A program made the translations under genes and the position numbers. Positions 36,171 through 49,249 of a DNA stretch of 64,000 nucleotides are shown here, in pieces; position 1 is the first letter of the stretch; every line of letters begins with the position of its first letter. The stretch covers positions 107,384,001-107,448,000 of the forward strand of contig JBITNC010000001.1 of the NCBI GenBank assembly GCA_050084985.1. The letters run 5' to 3'. Under the pieces are notes generated by a model that saw only the letters and a list, made by a program, of their open reading frames with translations, made no database searches and was not told where the DNA came from. The DNA is from Nageia nagi. Taxonomy: Eukaryota > Pinophyta.

Positions 36171-38993
36171 GAGGATCTTGACCTTGTGAATGGTTTAACT
36201 ACCAAACTTCATGATCATAGAAGGAAATAGTGGGTTTAGGCTTGTCTTAATACTCCCCACAAAAGACACAAAGCTTTCAAGGTCATTAATGTCCAGCTCA
36301 ATTATTTGCAACAATTGATTCATAGCTTCCATATGGTCTTTGGATTTTTGTAATAACTCAAACAAAGACATCTTTAATTGTGAACTTCTCAATTCATATC
36401 ATAAAGTCCTTTTACTGAAACCTTAGGAGGTTGAGGTCTAGGTATATTTGGTTGTATAACACTATTATTTTTTTTATTATTAGGAATATTAGCTTATCTT
36501 CCTTGCACCCTTTGGGCTCTTGTGGTTATATTTATCATGGTAACAAAAGTAGAGGCATCCTAAAGCCCTTTATGCATTACTTGATTTTTGTGTAAATGTG
36601 ACACTATGGTATTAGCTTGATGTTAAGAAAGTGGATATTGATACATTTGTAGATTTTGATTAAAAATAGTCAATAGGTTATCTACATGAAATCTTCCTTA
36701 TCAATCAAGTCTTGAACCTTATGTTGTAATGTTCTACATTTACCAATAGTATGACCCTTTTAATAGTGGTAATGATAATAGTCATTCTCTTTGTACCATT
36801 TACTATCTCTTACATTAGATATTTTAGGTCATATTTTAGGAAATGTAATCATTTGATTATCTATTAGTTTTTTCAAAATATCATAAAGTGGTTTAGTGAA
36901 AGGAGTAAACTTTTTGGGCGATGTCCTAAAGTTTCTTCCCTCATTTTGTGGAATGGGTATGTTTTGTAGAGGGTTTAGTTCTGCATATTTAAGATAAGAA
37001 ACTTTATTTGTAGGCATTGGTTTTACTAATTATTCTACCTTAGTTTTATTTCTATCATAAGATTATTTCTTTTTACCTTTTAGTTCTCCACCTTGGATTT
37101 TAACCTTTTTGATTACAATAACTTGAGAGATTTCTTCCTCAAATGTTTTGTGTTATTGAATCAATAAGGTACTAGCAATAGGTATTAGAAAACTTTGACT
37201 AAACATTTTTACTAGTTCTTCTTATGGTAGAGCATAAGGCATGTTTGTGAAAATCACCCTCCATCTTTAGATAAAGTCTATAACTATCTCATCTTGGAAT
37301 TGTTGTAATCTTGTGAGATTGGTTATGGAGGTTTTATATTTAATGTTATTCTAAAGTGTTCTAAGAACAAGTTAGCCAATTGTGCATATGATGTGATGCT
37401 ACTTTTAGTTAAGTTATTGTACCAATTATTTACTTTTCTATTAAGTATCATAGGAAAGATACAAAACATCAAATCATCATTGTTGGAAATTATGTAACTT
37501 GAATACTTGAAGCATCTTAGACATTCTTTAGGATCCTCATTTCATTTAAAATATTTAATTTTTGGAATTTTGAATTTTAAAGGGATATCCATCTTAGAGA
37601 CACTTAGATGTATGGGCTCATTACAAATTGTTTCATAAGAGACCTTATATTTTTTTTGTTGACATAACATTCTTTCAATCTCTATTAATCTTTCATCGAA
37701 GTCGTTACTTGGTTGCATAGGAAGTATAGGATGTTTACTATCCCTATTAACTTCTCTTTGTTTATTTATTGATAATGATTGGTAACTTCTTTCAAAAGGT
37801 GTCTATTCACCATAATAATTTGTATTATATGATGGAGAAAGCCAAGGACGTTGATGTGGAGGCAACTATTTTTGCCCCATTGATATAAAGGTGTAGGAGC
37901 GTGAAATTTTTGAGACTCATGTCTAGGTAAATATGAAAGGGGTTTTAAAGGTTGTTGTTACCCATGTGGTGCCTTCCTTCTTCTAGGTAAGCATAGGTTT
38001 TGATCTCTATAATTTCTATGACCTTGAGGAGATAAGGATCATGCTCTAGATGGCAACTTCCTATCACCTGCTATTCTTTGATTTAATTTATTTTGTTGTT
38101 GAGGTTAAACCTATTTTTTATTAAGTTTACCTATTGGTGTTTTACTTTGATATGTATAAAATAAGCTATGTTTATAAACATGGGCTTTACCCCAATCCTC
38201 TAGGTTCCTTTTATTTTGTATATCTAGATTATGTAGAATGATTTGTTGGTTAGTTTAAAGCTATTCTTGAATCTAAATTGGTTTAGATGCATACGATGGT
38301 ATCTATTCTACCTTATACCTTTAGGGATCAAGATTTTATTTATGTATTTGTTTATGAATTCTATGACTCATCCTAGGGGTTTTATAAGTAGTACTAGGGT
38401 TTATGTAGCTATTAATAGAAGAAGAGTAACTAGTCCTAGGAGTAGGTGTGTTTGTATTCAAAATGTGATAAGCATAATTATACACCCTAGCATGACTCCT
38501 TGATTTAGATAATGAAGTGGATGTATGTATAGAAATTCTATTATCAAACTCTTCCATCCTTATAGAGATGGTGGAAGGGGTGTAGTCATCTTATCTTATA
38601 TAAGATTGAACAAGATGTCCATCTAGTTGATAACATGTAACATGATCATATTTAGGTTTAAAAGGATATTTTTTGTAGTATGGTATAATTTTAATGCATT
38701 TTTTATGGGGTAATATTCCTTATAATGATATATTCCTCATTATCTATTGGTCTATCTTCTACTAGATAATTTAAATCTAACAGAAGGCTATGAGCGTGAG
38801 AAGAATAATAAATCCTTAATTGTGTTAAACATTGTCTTAATTTATTTAAGGTATCATCTATTTCTTGAGGAGTTCCTCTCCTTGATATATCTCTACTAGA
38901 TCTATGATACCTATAACTATGTTATCCTTCTTGGTAGGCTTCATCATAGGGCCCTCATTGTTGATGAGCCATTTGAGAATGAGTAGTAACCAT
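36171..38993 (-). pseudogene. Element C: gag remnant
   Basis: Gag starts at the ATG at 38,993 (MVTTHSQMAHQQ, stop) and soon gives EIDDTLNKLRQCLTQLRIYY followed by SSHAHSLLLDLNYLVED. The capsid core at about 37,590-37,230 reads MDIPLKFKIPKIKYFK, then EDPKECLRCFKYSSYIISNN, LNRKVNNWYNNLTKSSITSY and AQLANLFLEHFRI. The knuckle at about 36.83-36.72 kb reads SKWYKENDYYHYHY, stop, KGHTIGKC, with Tyr at the first Cys position. The C-terminal helix at 36,392-36,195 (MSLFELLQKSKDHMEAMNQL) matches IFDLLQTSKAHRDALMEVL in element E. Many stops are present. Confidence 0.8.
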
Positions 38994-41737
38994 TCTTTTT
39001 TATTTTTTGGGACTTTATATTTTTCAATTGTTTTTTTTAATTTTTTATTAAACAATAAATAAAATAAAATACACATCATTCATAGCAATTATGTTTTTAT
39101 TTTTGATTTATATTATCAAGAAAATAAATAAATGCATAAACAACCTATTTATAAACTTACCTTTTTGGTGTAATTATCTTAGCTAATTTTGTTGATAAAT
39201 TGAATTAATCCTTATAAATGAGTGATATAAATTATTTATTTTATTCTTCTTAATTTTCCTAGATTATATTTATAGTCAGGTGTTTAAATAAGGGTAGGAT
39301 GGAATCCTGTAGGTAATCTATGGTGAAGTATTGGCTTGATACTTAAGGTAGTCCCCTTAGTGCAATGGGGCACAAGGAAAACCACTGAATACTATCTTGA
39401 TAGTGGAATCCAAGCATAGCCTCCTTATTTATAGTCATCCAACAAGAAGTGACAACTTCTAACCTATAAACTAGTATTCATCTCTAGGTTTTGGTTCCAC
39501 AACTCATGGTGTGGTCAGTGGGTACATAAGAAATATAAGGATCAATGGTTGGTCATCACCTCCAACTCATTTATGTTCATTTTTAAAAGGTCTCATGAAT
39601 ATGTATTTAACAAATAAAAAAACTTATGATAATTACAACCCAACCCAACATACATGTCCTTTGATTACATTTTGTTTAATGTGAAAAAATAGTGTTTTAA
39701 TTAATGAGTCTTGATCTAACCCATAAGATTCATTATCATTTTAGTATGACTCTTTAACCAAATCTTAATGAAGTTCATTTACACCTTTCAAGTGTGTAAG
39801 TGTTTATGTGAATTTTATTACTTCTTCTTACTAGTCACATCTACCTTTGACCTCCTTTTAGAGAGGTAAAGTTAGAAATGTAAGAAGCCATTAAGTGAAT
39901 GTAAATTACCTTAGATGATATTCTTTACTTCTCTTTGAGTCACAATCCTTTGACATCTTTTTGAAGTGGTAAGGTAGACATGAAGAGTAATAATGTGAAA
40001 TAAATTTCCTTTATATGATATTCTTTAATTCTTCTTTGAGTCACAATCCTTCAACCTCCTTTCAAAGTGGTAAGGAAGACAAGAAGAGTATTTAATATGA
40101 AGGTAAATACCCACTTGATCAATTAACCAATCTAATATGTTCTAATCTACCTTATCCCTAGTAAATTAACCTTATATTCACTCTATTCTTAATGAAAGTT
40201 AATTCCTCATTCCAAGTGTAGAAGTAATTTAATGAGAATTTATTACCAATCTTAGTGAGATAAAGTGAAGAAAGAAAAAGGGTTCATCTACTCTTTTCCT
40301 ATGACACTCATTCTGATCACCTAAGATTGCCTTTTGGTGCAAAGGGAGATCATAAGTGGGTGTAATAGAAAATTTTAGGTGATTTTGTTAATATGCTCCC
40401 TACCCAAAGCAAAAAAAAGAGATAAATGACATTCATGCAATTCACTAAAGATAAAGTAAAATAATGCATGTTACCTAAACATTCATCTACCCTTCCAATA
40501 TGCAATTTGAGCACATAAATCATAGCAAAGGAGTTTATTTCTATTTTTCATTTTAGTGCCTAAGTTACACTATTACAATTGATGAAAGTTGAAATGTATA
40601 CCCTTTATTTTTGATTGTTGGCATTTCACACTTTTAATTCCCAATCATTGGCATTTCACTTAAGTTGTTGGCATCCAATTCTAGATCATTAGCATTTACA
40701 TAGCATAGATAGAAAACAAACAACATAGAAAATAACATAAAATCAATAATGATACTACAAGCCACAAGATACAAAAATAAACACTAAAACATAGAAAACA
40801 CCCCTTGGACCTTATTTTTGATATGGTTTGCATGCAAGATGCCCTCCTTCTAGCATCAGAATGTACTACCCAAAAAATAACCATATTAGCAAACAAAATA
40901 AAGCATGTTACAACCAATAACAATTTTTTTATTGAATTACTAATAGAACTCAATAATTAGTCTATAATGACAAATCTTATGTTGATTTATGATGTATAAT
41001 AGTGCCTTGTATAGTAAGGGCTTTTTGTTTTTTACAATGAAGGGAGATAAAGGCTCCCTTGGGTCTCCTCTAAATGAGTGTATCAATGTCTACAAGCCAA
41101 AGTAGTGTCTCCAAAACCTACAAGAAAATGTTGATGATGATCATTGATTGCTTTATAGTTCTTTATTTTTCTTCTACTCAAACCAACTACCATGCACCTG
41201 CGAATCCTACACATATGCAAATAAGAAACATATCAAATGTACCTACTCACATATTTAAACATACATGAAAGTGTAACATAATATAAGCATGATAGCATGA
41301 AAAAATCATAATGCAATTACCTACTAGGAGTCTAGATGTATTCTAGCAGAGTATTATTGCATAAAACTTGGATCCTTTTCTACTTAGGAGAAGGTTTAAT
41401 TTATAGAATTTTGGAGTGACCAAATTTACCATTGTGAAGGTAAGGACTGGATAAAAAGTTCATCTAGCCTTGTCATAGGGTTTATCTATGTGGGGAGGGT
41501 GTAGGATCAAGAATGATTCATCTAATATCCATTGGTTTATTTCCTTAGGTGCCCAAAATTTTCTATTTTTTCTTTTGTTTTACTAAATTCAAAGTTGCTA
41601 GCATCCAAGTTTGGATAGCAATGATCAGTGTCAATTGCCAATGTTCAGGTTTTGAGCATTGACATTTAGATTACTATAGGAAAGTTTTTGGTTCTTATTT
41701 TATTTATCGAAAGAAGGGTCATTTTTGGATGTCTACA
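38994..41737 (-). mobile_element. Element C: 5' LTR and leader
   Basis: On the minus strand an LTR-like start TGTAGACATCCAAAAATGAC begins at 41,737, exactly where copia RT coding (..GFKVKG) is interrupted. Element E starts similarly (TGTAGACACTC). The LTR end and primer-binding site before the gag start at 38,993 were not identified. A block at about 41.1-41.42 kb aligns with 43.42-43.76 kb, showing a second LTR of the family. A ~100-base tandem repeat lies at 39.81-40.1 kb. No gene is present in this stretch. Confidence 0.55.
39815..40105. repeat. ~100-bp tandem repeat in element C leader/LTR
   Basis: Three units with TTCTTTACTTCTCTTTGAGT followed by CACAATCCTTTGAC and GTGGTAAGGTAGACATGAAG; clear starts are at 39,921 and 40,021, and a weaker one near 39,818. 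Confidence 0.75.
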
Positions 41738-43257
41738 CCTTCACCTTAAATCCTTGAGGTTGTTGTACATAAACCTCCTCATCCAAGTAGCCATTCAAGA
41801 ATGCACTTTTTACATCCATGTGATGCATAGTACAATACTTTTGGGTAGCTAAGGAAAGAACCATCCCCATTATTTATTTCCTTGCTACAAGTACAAAAAT
41901 CTCTTTATAATCAATTCCATACTCTTGTGTGAAGCCTTTAGCCATAATCCTAGCCTTGTATCTCTCAATGCTTTTATAGTTGTGTACTTATTCTTATAGG
42001 CCCATTTCGAACCCACATGATTCTTTAGCTTGGTCAAATTTACAATCTCCTAAGTATAATTTTTCATAATGGAATTGATTTCCTCCTGCATAAGTTATAT
42101 ATAAATATGAGTAGAAGATTCTTCATAACAATAAGGTTCAAAATCAAAAATATTCATTGAGGCAAAATTCACAATATCATCTTTTAGCTCACCTTTATCT
42201 AAGTTATTATCATACATGTGCATCTTCCCAATTCTTTTAATAACTTGCTACATTTCTTGAGTTTAAATTCTAGTGAGTCTTATATGGAATTTAAAGTGTC
42301 TTTTTACCTTTTTTTTTTCTTCATCATATCAACAAAAATATTATTTGATGAATTATTACTTGAAAAGGCACTTGTAGTGCTTGAATTTGGGCTATTTGAA
42401 GAGCTAATTAGTGTGCTTAGTGGTATAATTTAAAGGTTTGGATAAATATTTTACTACATACTTAAAGAGATTTGACCATGGATGTCATCATCAACATACT
42501 ATGTTTTATGACCATATACTCCCCCTTCATCAAAAATCACATATCTAGATACCACAACTTTGTGATTTTTTGGATTGTACAACCTATAACCCTTGGTGTT
42601 CTCATAGTAGCTAATGAAAATACATGCTTCACTCTTTAGGATTAAGCTTCCTCCTAAGTTCATTAACCACATGACCATAACCCAAACAACTAAAAATACC
42701 AATACTCATATAGAGTCATATTCTTTTGGTGGGACTTCTATTTAAGATATACATTGTTTTTTGGAGTACATCAACCTAATAAATATTTCTCAACTTCTTG
42801 GTTTGCAACATACTCTTTTCCATTTTAACTATAGTATATATTTTTCCTTTTAGTTACTACATTTTTTGTGGAGTATAGGCAATAGCGAGTTACCTTTTAA
42901 TGTCAATTTCTTTACAAAATGTAAGAAATTCATTAGAGAAAAAATCACCACCATAATTAATACTCAAATAGTTTATGTATTTTCCACTTTGATTTTTAAC
43001 ATCCTTGAAATAACTAACTGCTCCATCCTTGTGTTTTAGAAAAAGCACTCAACACATTCTTGAATAATAATTAATAAAGATGAGAAAATAAGAGTTCTTT
43101 CCCAAAATTTGAGTTTGCATAGGACCAAAAATATCAAAATAGATCAATTTAAGTGGATATTGTTGACCCAAAAAGTAACCTATTAGCAAACAAGACAAAT
43201 ATACTTTAAATACTAATATGTATTTTATTACTCTTTCGAGTGACCTCAAATGTTACG
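41738..43257 (-). pseudogene. Ty1/copia integrase and RT N-terminal remnant, split by element C
   Basis: The minus strand gives integrase pieces YPLKLIYFDIFGPMQTQILG and GKNSYFLIFINYYSR (43.2-43.05 kb), INYGGDFFSNEFLTFCKEID (Asp of TDNGGE lost), and CIFISYYENTKGYRLYNPKN with VVVSRYVIFDEGG (42.7-42.5 kb). RT follows with [20 protein letters not shown] and [20 protein letters not shown] plus [10 protein letters not shown]. The RT stops at 41,738, where the LTR of element C begins, so the catalytic YVDD half is not present here. All blocks are in copia order (integrase before RT). Stops are frequent. Confidence 0.88.
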
Positions 43258-43259
43258 AA

Positions 43260-44384
43260 ATGAATCTCTAGATTCGTAGCTTTTTTTGAAGCATTTTTAT
43301 AAAATTATGTTTTAGAGACTCCTTGGGATTTTATAGAGTTGTCAATGATCAAGATATAGTCATTGGTATCTAGGTTGAATTGTTGGCATCCTAGCTCAAT
43401 CATTGGCACTTTTCATACTCGATCTGGCTTTGGATGGATTTTTTCTTTTGCTTCATTTCTTCTTTAATTTTTGATCTTTTCCTATTCTTTTTATACTATT
43501 CCTTTATTATTTCCCACCTTAGCACCTGTGGACCCTACACAAATGCCAAAATAACATATCAAATGTACCTATTCAAATTAAAAACATCATACACTAAATC
43601 AAAATACATGAACAAGTGTATAACAAAAGTACTTAACTCTCTAAAAGTTCTAATAAAAATTCTATAGAGTAATTTTACTTCAAGTTTGGGTCCATTTCTT
43701 CATTAATGAATGTTTAATTTATAGGTTTTTGATTTTCTTTAATTTTTAAATTTAGGGGCAAACAACCTTATTTAAAAATCTCATCCAAGTCCAGAATAGC
43801 CATGATACTATCCATGTAGTTGCTAAACCAACAATAACTCACTCATGATCAAATAATTTTTTAGAATAAATCAATTTAAGAGCATGTCTATTTTTAGCCT
43901 GACTAAGTATCGGGTCATCAATGATTGGGTATAGAATATCAATTATCAGTTTGGGTCTTCGATGACTAGGATCAATCACCAATGATTGGTCATTTATTAT
44001 AACTTTTATAGTTTCAAGAAATGACATCACACTATTTAGGAGAAATTAGTAGGAGATGTTCATAACTATATATTCAACAAACTCCATTAGTTTTATGTGA
44101 TGATGTCATACTTTTTGGAGAAATCGATGGGAGATGTTCATAACTCTATATTCAATAGACCCCATCAATTTTTTATGATGATGTCATACTTTTTAGGAGT
44201 AATCAATAAGAGATGTTTATAACTCTATTATCAATAAAGCTCAATAGGTTTGTGTGATGATGTCACACTTTTTAGGAAAAATCAACAAGAGATGCTCATA
44301 GCTCTATATTTAATAGACCTTGCCAATTTTGCATGATGATGTCACACATTTCTAGAGAAATTATTGGATGATAAGTTCTACAAA
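43260..44384 (-). mobile_element. Diverged LTR of the element C family
   Basis: The block at 43.42-43.76 kb aligns with 41.10-41.42 kb in the element C LTR; for example both contain ACATATCAAATGTACCTA within a longer similar stretch. It lies next to the copia integrase remnant and has no coding content. The minus-strand start may be TGTAGAACTTATC near 44,384, but this is a guess. A regular 79-base array occupies its upper part. Confidence 0.5.
44022..44370. repeat. 79-bp tandem array with one TGAYRTCA site per unit
   Basis: TGATGTCA occurs at 44,101, 44,179, 44,258 and 44,337, and TGACATCA at 44,022. The spacing is 79, 78, 79 and 79 bases. Each site is followed by an A/T-rich tail ending in TTTAGGAG-like sequence and by AGATGTTCATAACTCTATAT. 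It lies inside the LTR-like segment. Confidence 0.85.
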
Positions 44385-44839
44385 TATTCCACAATACCCA
44401 CCAAGGTGTAATAATGCCCACTTGGGTTAAGTAAATATGATAAGGGGAGGTGAAAACCTCGGTCCACTTAATCAAGGGTGTATAACCCTCGAGACTCTAT
44501 CAATTTATCAACTTTGATTCATTTCCACATGGAAGTAGTAGTTCATGCTCAAGTTATAGGATGTCAATTTTAATTTTTTGTGATTGTTCATTTGAAGAAA
44601 CTTGGAACCTATTTTTTCTAATTAGTGGGCTTACTTCGATGTACCACATAACAATGTTATGGTGTATCTTAAGATTAAACCACTATATGTACTTTTGATT
44701 TTATAATAATATTTTTTTTATTTTTTTCATGTGCTTTTGTGTTACCTTTTCTAATGATTCATTGATACAATCCTAGGAGGGCTTACAAATTATATAGTTT
44801 CTTTTTAGATATTAAGGAAATAAATGATATATCTTCTTA
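44385..44839. other. Sequence between LTR and repeat H, no gene seen
   Basis: No domain was recognised. Small inverted repeats (GAGGTGAAAACCTC and AGGGTGTATAACCCT) lie at 44,436-44,485. Confidence 0.4.
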
Positions 44840-45266
44840 GATGTATGTATTTTGTAGTTATTTCTCAACATGATGATGCTTTTGATGATGTGTTATTTTC
44901 CTAAATATGGTGATGAATAATATACCTACATTTCTTACATATGTAATTTTAGATTTAGATTATCTTATTTTACATTGATAGAATGTTCAATATATTTATG
45001 TATGTTTTTATAAATCAATTTAATTTGATATGATGATGATTCATGATTTATAAAAATGTTTAATAGTTAGTGGTTATTTATCATGCTTAAGATAATGTTG
45101 TTATGGCTATGACAAGATTCTATTTATAGTAATACATAAGCAGATATCATCATTTTTTGTTCTTGGCTATTTTTCACATATTGTTTAAATAATTGTAATG
45201 GGATAACACATATGGGATAGTATATACAATTTGTGGGATGATGGTAATGAGTGGAATGGGGGGAAG

Positions 45267-45645
45267 AACATCGAATTTCAATTCAAAGGGAAGAGCAATT
45301 GCTTGCTCTTAATCCCAAAGAATGATATAAGCTATAAAATTCAACGATGTTCAAGGGAGGTGAAATGATAGAGAATATGGTAAGGAAAGAATATTGAATT
45401 TCAATTCAAATGGGAAGAATAATTTCTTATTCTCGATCCCAATAATAATGGAAGCTATGATGTTTAACAATGTTATAGGGTTGACTTCTATCAATCTACT
45501 AGTAGCAATTTGTCGCTTGATCTTGGAGACAAAGGTAGAAGCAAGAGGTCTTAACAATGCTAATGTTGAATTTCATATCAATGAGAAGAAAAATTACTCA
45601 ATCTTTTTCCCAAGGAATGTGGAAGTACCTCAAATTTAACAACCC
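45267..45645. repeat. Three diverged units absent from the other copy of repeat H
   Basis: Units begin near 45,267, 45,384 and 45,552. Each has a form of TTGAATTTCAATTCAAAGGG, GAAGA and TTCAACGATGTTCAAGG. Both strands show open frames here, which reflect the repeat and not a gene. Confidence 0.65.
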
Positions 45646-46796
45646 ATAAAGATGGATGTAAGGGATATATGAATCTATGAATGTATGAAGTTGTGAATTT
45701 ATACTCATGGAAAATGGATAAATGAATGAACAATATAACTATATGGATGTCAAACATAACATGCTAATAACTCACCAAGATTACAATAATAATGTATATA
45801 TTGTTAGCTGGAATGAATGGATAATATAATAAAATAATGTAACAAAAAATACATTCGATATTGACTTCATCAAATAATCTTTTGTTTTGGTTTTATCTAC
45901 TAAGGATGATATAAAATAAGGTTATAATACACATAAGTTTACAATGATCTTGTATGTGTGTAATGATGTTCATTTACTTCTCTTGATGCTCATAAACTTA
46001 TTATTTTGATAGCATAAAATATGTAAGCTAATTCATCTGTATGAAATGTACATAGGTCCATCATGGAGACTGGACATGTCATCACTTCATAAGATATACT
46101 TCACTGCTAGATAAGTGTTCATAGCCCTGGTGAAGGCTAACCCCTAGATACCATTTTATCCTTGTTCTATTGCTAGTCAAGCATTCATATATCCCATTAT
46201 CTATATGCATATTTTTCTTCCTATTCTCTTTTCCTCTATCCTAGGTCTTAGGTTCAGGATGAAGTGAAGTAATAGAAGAATAAACACTTGAAATTATGCT
46301 CAAGGAACATCTATTTTTTATTGTTTCAAGATTTTAAATATGAATATGTGTACGAGTTCATAATATCTTGAAGATATATCATAGTTATATTTATTTATCA
46401 TTCTATGTTTCAAAACTTTGTAGAAGATATGTTAATAAAGTTGAATATGAATATTATATTCATAAACTACCTCTTTATTTATACATACAACTATATATAT
46501 GAATAATATGTGGATGGACATATTTTTTGTATATATAACTTGGCAAGTTACTAAATCATCATGTTTAACATTTAATAGTTTTGTAACAAAGAAAGTAATA
46601 GAATAGACAATATGAAAATAGTGATATGGTATAATGTGAACACATAGGGAAGCGCACTCAATAGTTGAGATGCTTTAGAAATAAGTTTTTGAGTGTATAT
46701 ACATATAGTAGATAAATATGTACATATATTTTTTGATTTTTAATAATTTTTTGATTTGTTTGGATTTTAGCAATATCTTATTTTTGATATTTTTGG

Positions 46797-46798
<2 letters not shown>

Positions 46799-46849
<51 letters not shown>
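46799..46849. repeat. TA microsatellite
   Basis: About 25 uninterrupted TA units. The minus-strand ORF across it is an artefact. Confidence 0.95.
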
Positions 46850-46852
<3 letters not shown>

Positions 46853-47065
46853 CTTAGTGATCTTCAACTTATACATAATGAATCCTACATCGATTGAAGA
46901 TTTGTTGAAGATGATTATGAAAGATGGGACAAAAATGATAATGAGTATAGATAATATGGTGAATCGTCTAATGTGTGGCATGGTTAGTGATAGATATAGA
47001 AAATAAGAAAACCTAATAAAAAATATTTATAGATATTATACGAGCTATGGTGAGTTCATCAAAAT

Positions 47066-48480
47066 ATTCCTAAGGATGTAGTGTCCACATAATTATCATG
47101 ACCCAACTTAAGACACTATTTGACCTTGAGTACCATCAAAGATTTAAATGGATCATATTTGAATAATGCTATGGTGATAATAAATTTGATAAGGGAATAT
47201 GTATCATTTGTGATAATTTGATTCTAACTTTGAAATGTTTTGACATAGGTCACATGTTACCTTGAAATGGAAAAATGATCCAAATACCCTAAGGACCATA
47301 GGTGAATTGGTGATAGAAATAAAAAGGTAAGAATGAGGAAATGATTGGTGTTGGATTGCTAACACACCCTATGACCATCGTAAATCAGGTAGTTGCATGT
47401 AGAATAATTGTTATGATTATCAATTTCTTGATGGAAATATGTTTACAAATATGTGTGGATTAATTTTTCCCTCTAGGATGAGGCGACTATTGCAGGTAAA
47501 GGTGTATTTCCCTTGTGAGTTTTGAATTTGACAATAGAGGGAAAAAAGAATATACCTTATTTAAATTTAAAAATTTATATAAGGTTAGAAAAATAAATTT
47601 AATGGAGTAAAAATTAAAAATGGATGCCCATATTATTGCCACATGGAGTTTATAGTACAAATACTATTAGAAAAAAACTAAAGTCACCTTGTGGTGTTAC
47701 AAGATATTTAATGGTTAAGAAAATAATGGAGTAATGACCCTACTTAGTTTTATTTCCTTGTGTTAGGTATGAAAAATAGTTGGCACTAATTTGTCAGTTA
47801 ATAAAAAAGGCTCCAAAGTATTTAATACCATTTCAATCAACAACTTTAAGCAAAACTACTCCAAAAATTATTAAAGGTATAAGGAGATGTTCATTTGGAC
47901 ACACTTGAAACCCCTTGGCTATAAATAAAGAGATGGAGTATTAGGCAAAATACCTACCTATCTATCTTTTATTATTTCATTTTTGTTATTCTCAAGCTTA
48001 GATGTAGAGTTAAGTGAAGAAAAGAAGTCTCTCCTTCCCTTCCAAGTTTAGGTGCATTATTATACATTTCTAAAATGTTTAGTTAAGTTAGTAATTTGTT
48101 GAGTTGTATTAAAGTATTGTTGGTAAAAGGTATCGTACCATTTAAATGGACATATTGATTGTTTAGCATAATGCATGTGGTGGATGGCACCTTGTCTTGT
48201 CTTTAAAAAGTAAAGAAATGTAGTTATTTTTGCTTTTATTTTTTTTTAGTTAATAGTTACTTTAATAAAGGATATTGATAATATGTGACACATGATATAT
48301 ATATATATACTCATTATAGTTGTTGAAGAGTCATGTAATTGGTATACTTGAAAGCTTTACGAAGTTTATGCTTTTACTTAAAAGAAGTAATTTAAGGATT
48401 AAAAAGTCCTTATACCATATACATTCATGGAAGTATATTTATTGGAAGATTTTATTAACAAATCTTATTTGCTAAACTTG
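47066..48480. other. No gene seen; possible LTR promoter near 47.92 kb
   Basis: No protein domain was read. GCTATAAATAAAGAGATGGA at about 47,920 is a good TATA box followed by a sequence that could be an LTR transcription start, but no LTR boundaries were found. Confidence 0.35.
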
Positions 48481-48923
48481 TAATGAAAGAAAATAGCTAG
48501 AAAGTTTGTATTGCGCTCGTTAACGCTTTTAGATTTGTTTTTCGTAATGTAGTATGAATAATTCATTAAAAACCATAAAGAATAGCATAGTTTCTACTTT
48601 AGATCATATGATATCTTCCAATAGGCAACTTAGTACAAGTGAAATGGGATTGAATTGAAATTGGTTTTTCCATATCCATGCTATAGTGACGTCCATTTTG
48701 AAGTCTTTGTTAAAAATTCATAGATCCTTTTTGTTTGGACCAAAAATCAGAAAACGGATGACATTTTCCCTCTGAGTGTTCATTGAATAAGATTATTGCG
48801 CCTCAGGGAAAAACATTCTTTACTCACTGTCATATTCCTACCCAAAGAAGGTTTTCACTATGGCTTTTTGGATGTAGAATCTCAAGAACTCGTCAGAATC
48901 TTTTATAAACATTAATTCCTATA

Positions 48924-49163
48924 TTAATTATCTTGTCTCTGCAAAATATATACTACAAAATGTTTAACCAATTTCCCAATGGTAAAGTTATTGATAGACT
49001 TCCATGACTCCTTCTTAAGCTCACGCGGTGGCTCATTGAATACTGAAAAAGGGTTGCAGAGTTTGTCTTTACACCTAGTCGTTTTAATGGAGTCGCCTGT
49101 GTCTCTCAGAAAGTCATTCTGCATATGTACTATGGGTATTGAATTCCATGAAACTACCGCCAT
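48924..49163 (-). pseudogene. Possible isochorismatase-like hydrolase N-terminal fragment
   Basis: The minus-strand frame starts MAVVSWNSIPIVHMQNDFLR. Plant isochorismatase/nicotinamidase-like hydrolases commonly begin with a Trp a few residues before VIDMQNDF, so the similarity covers about 15 residues only. The catalytic Asp of VIDMQND would be His here. The remaining 60 codons (DSIKTTRCKDKLCNPFSVF and on) do not resemble the family. It lies in a segment with clearly more CpG than its surroundings. The plus strand is also open at 48,979-49,236. It may be a captured exon fragment or a coincidence. Confidence 0.25.
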
Positions 49164-49249
49164 ACTAAATAGTGTTGGAATTATTCACAATGATAGAAGA
49201 ATGTTATTGAGGTTGAGACGAGTTCATTCCGAATAGGATTTCCCTTGAG

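Larger units (their letters stand above)
44840..47065. repeat. Repeat H, copy 2
   Basis: It aligns with 27,200-28,970 in the same orientation. It differs by an insertion of about 400 bases at 45,267-45,645 made of three diverged units, and by a TA microsatellite. Near its right end the plus strand reads MIMSIDNMVN, GMVSDRYRK and YGEFIKIFLRM. Copy 1 has MTMSVNGMIND, GVIDDKYRQDE and YGDFIKKIFFKM at the same place. Confidence 0.65.

Noticed and set aside
44022-44370. CRISPR-like regular spacing
   Set aside because: The whole 79-bp unit repeats, with no unique spacers, and the context is a plant retrotransposon LTR.
46778-46981. Minus-strand ORF containing an IYIYIY run
   Set aside because: It crosses the TA microsatellite; the run is not biological coding sequence.
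48979-49236. Plus-strand ORF of 85 codons opposite the possible hydrolase fragment
   Set aside because: No recognised motif; the only similarity noted is on the minus strand, so this is probably its shadow.
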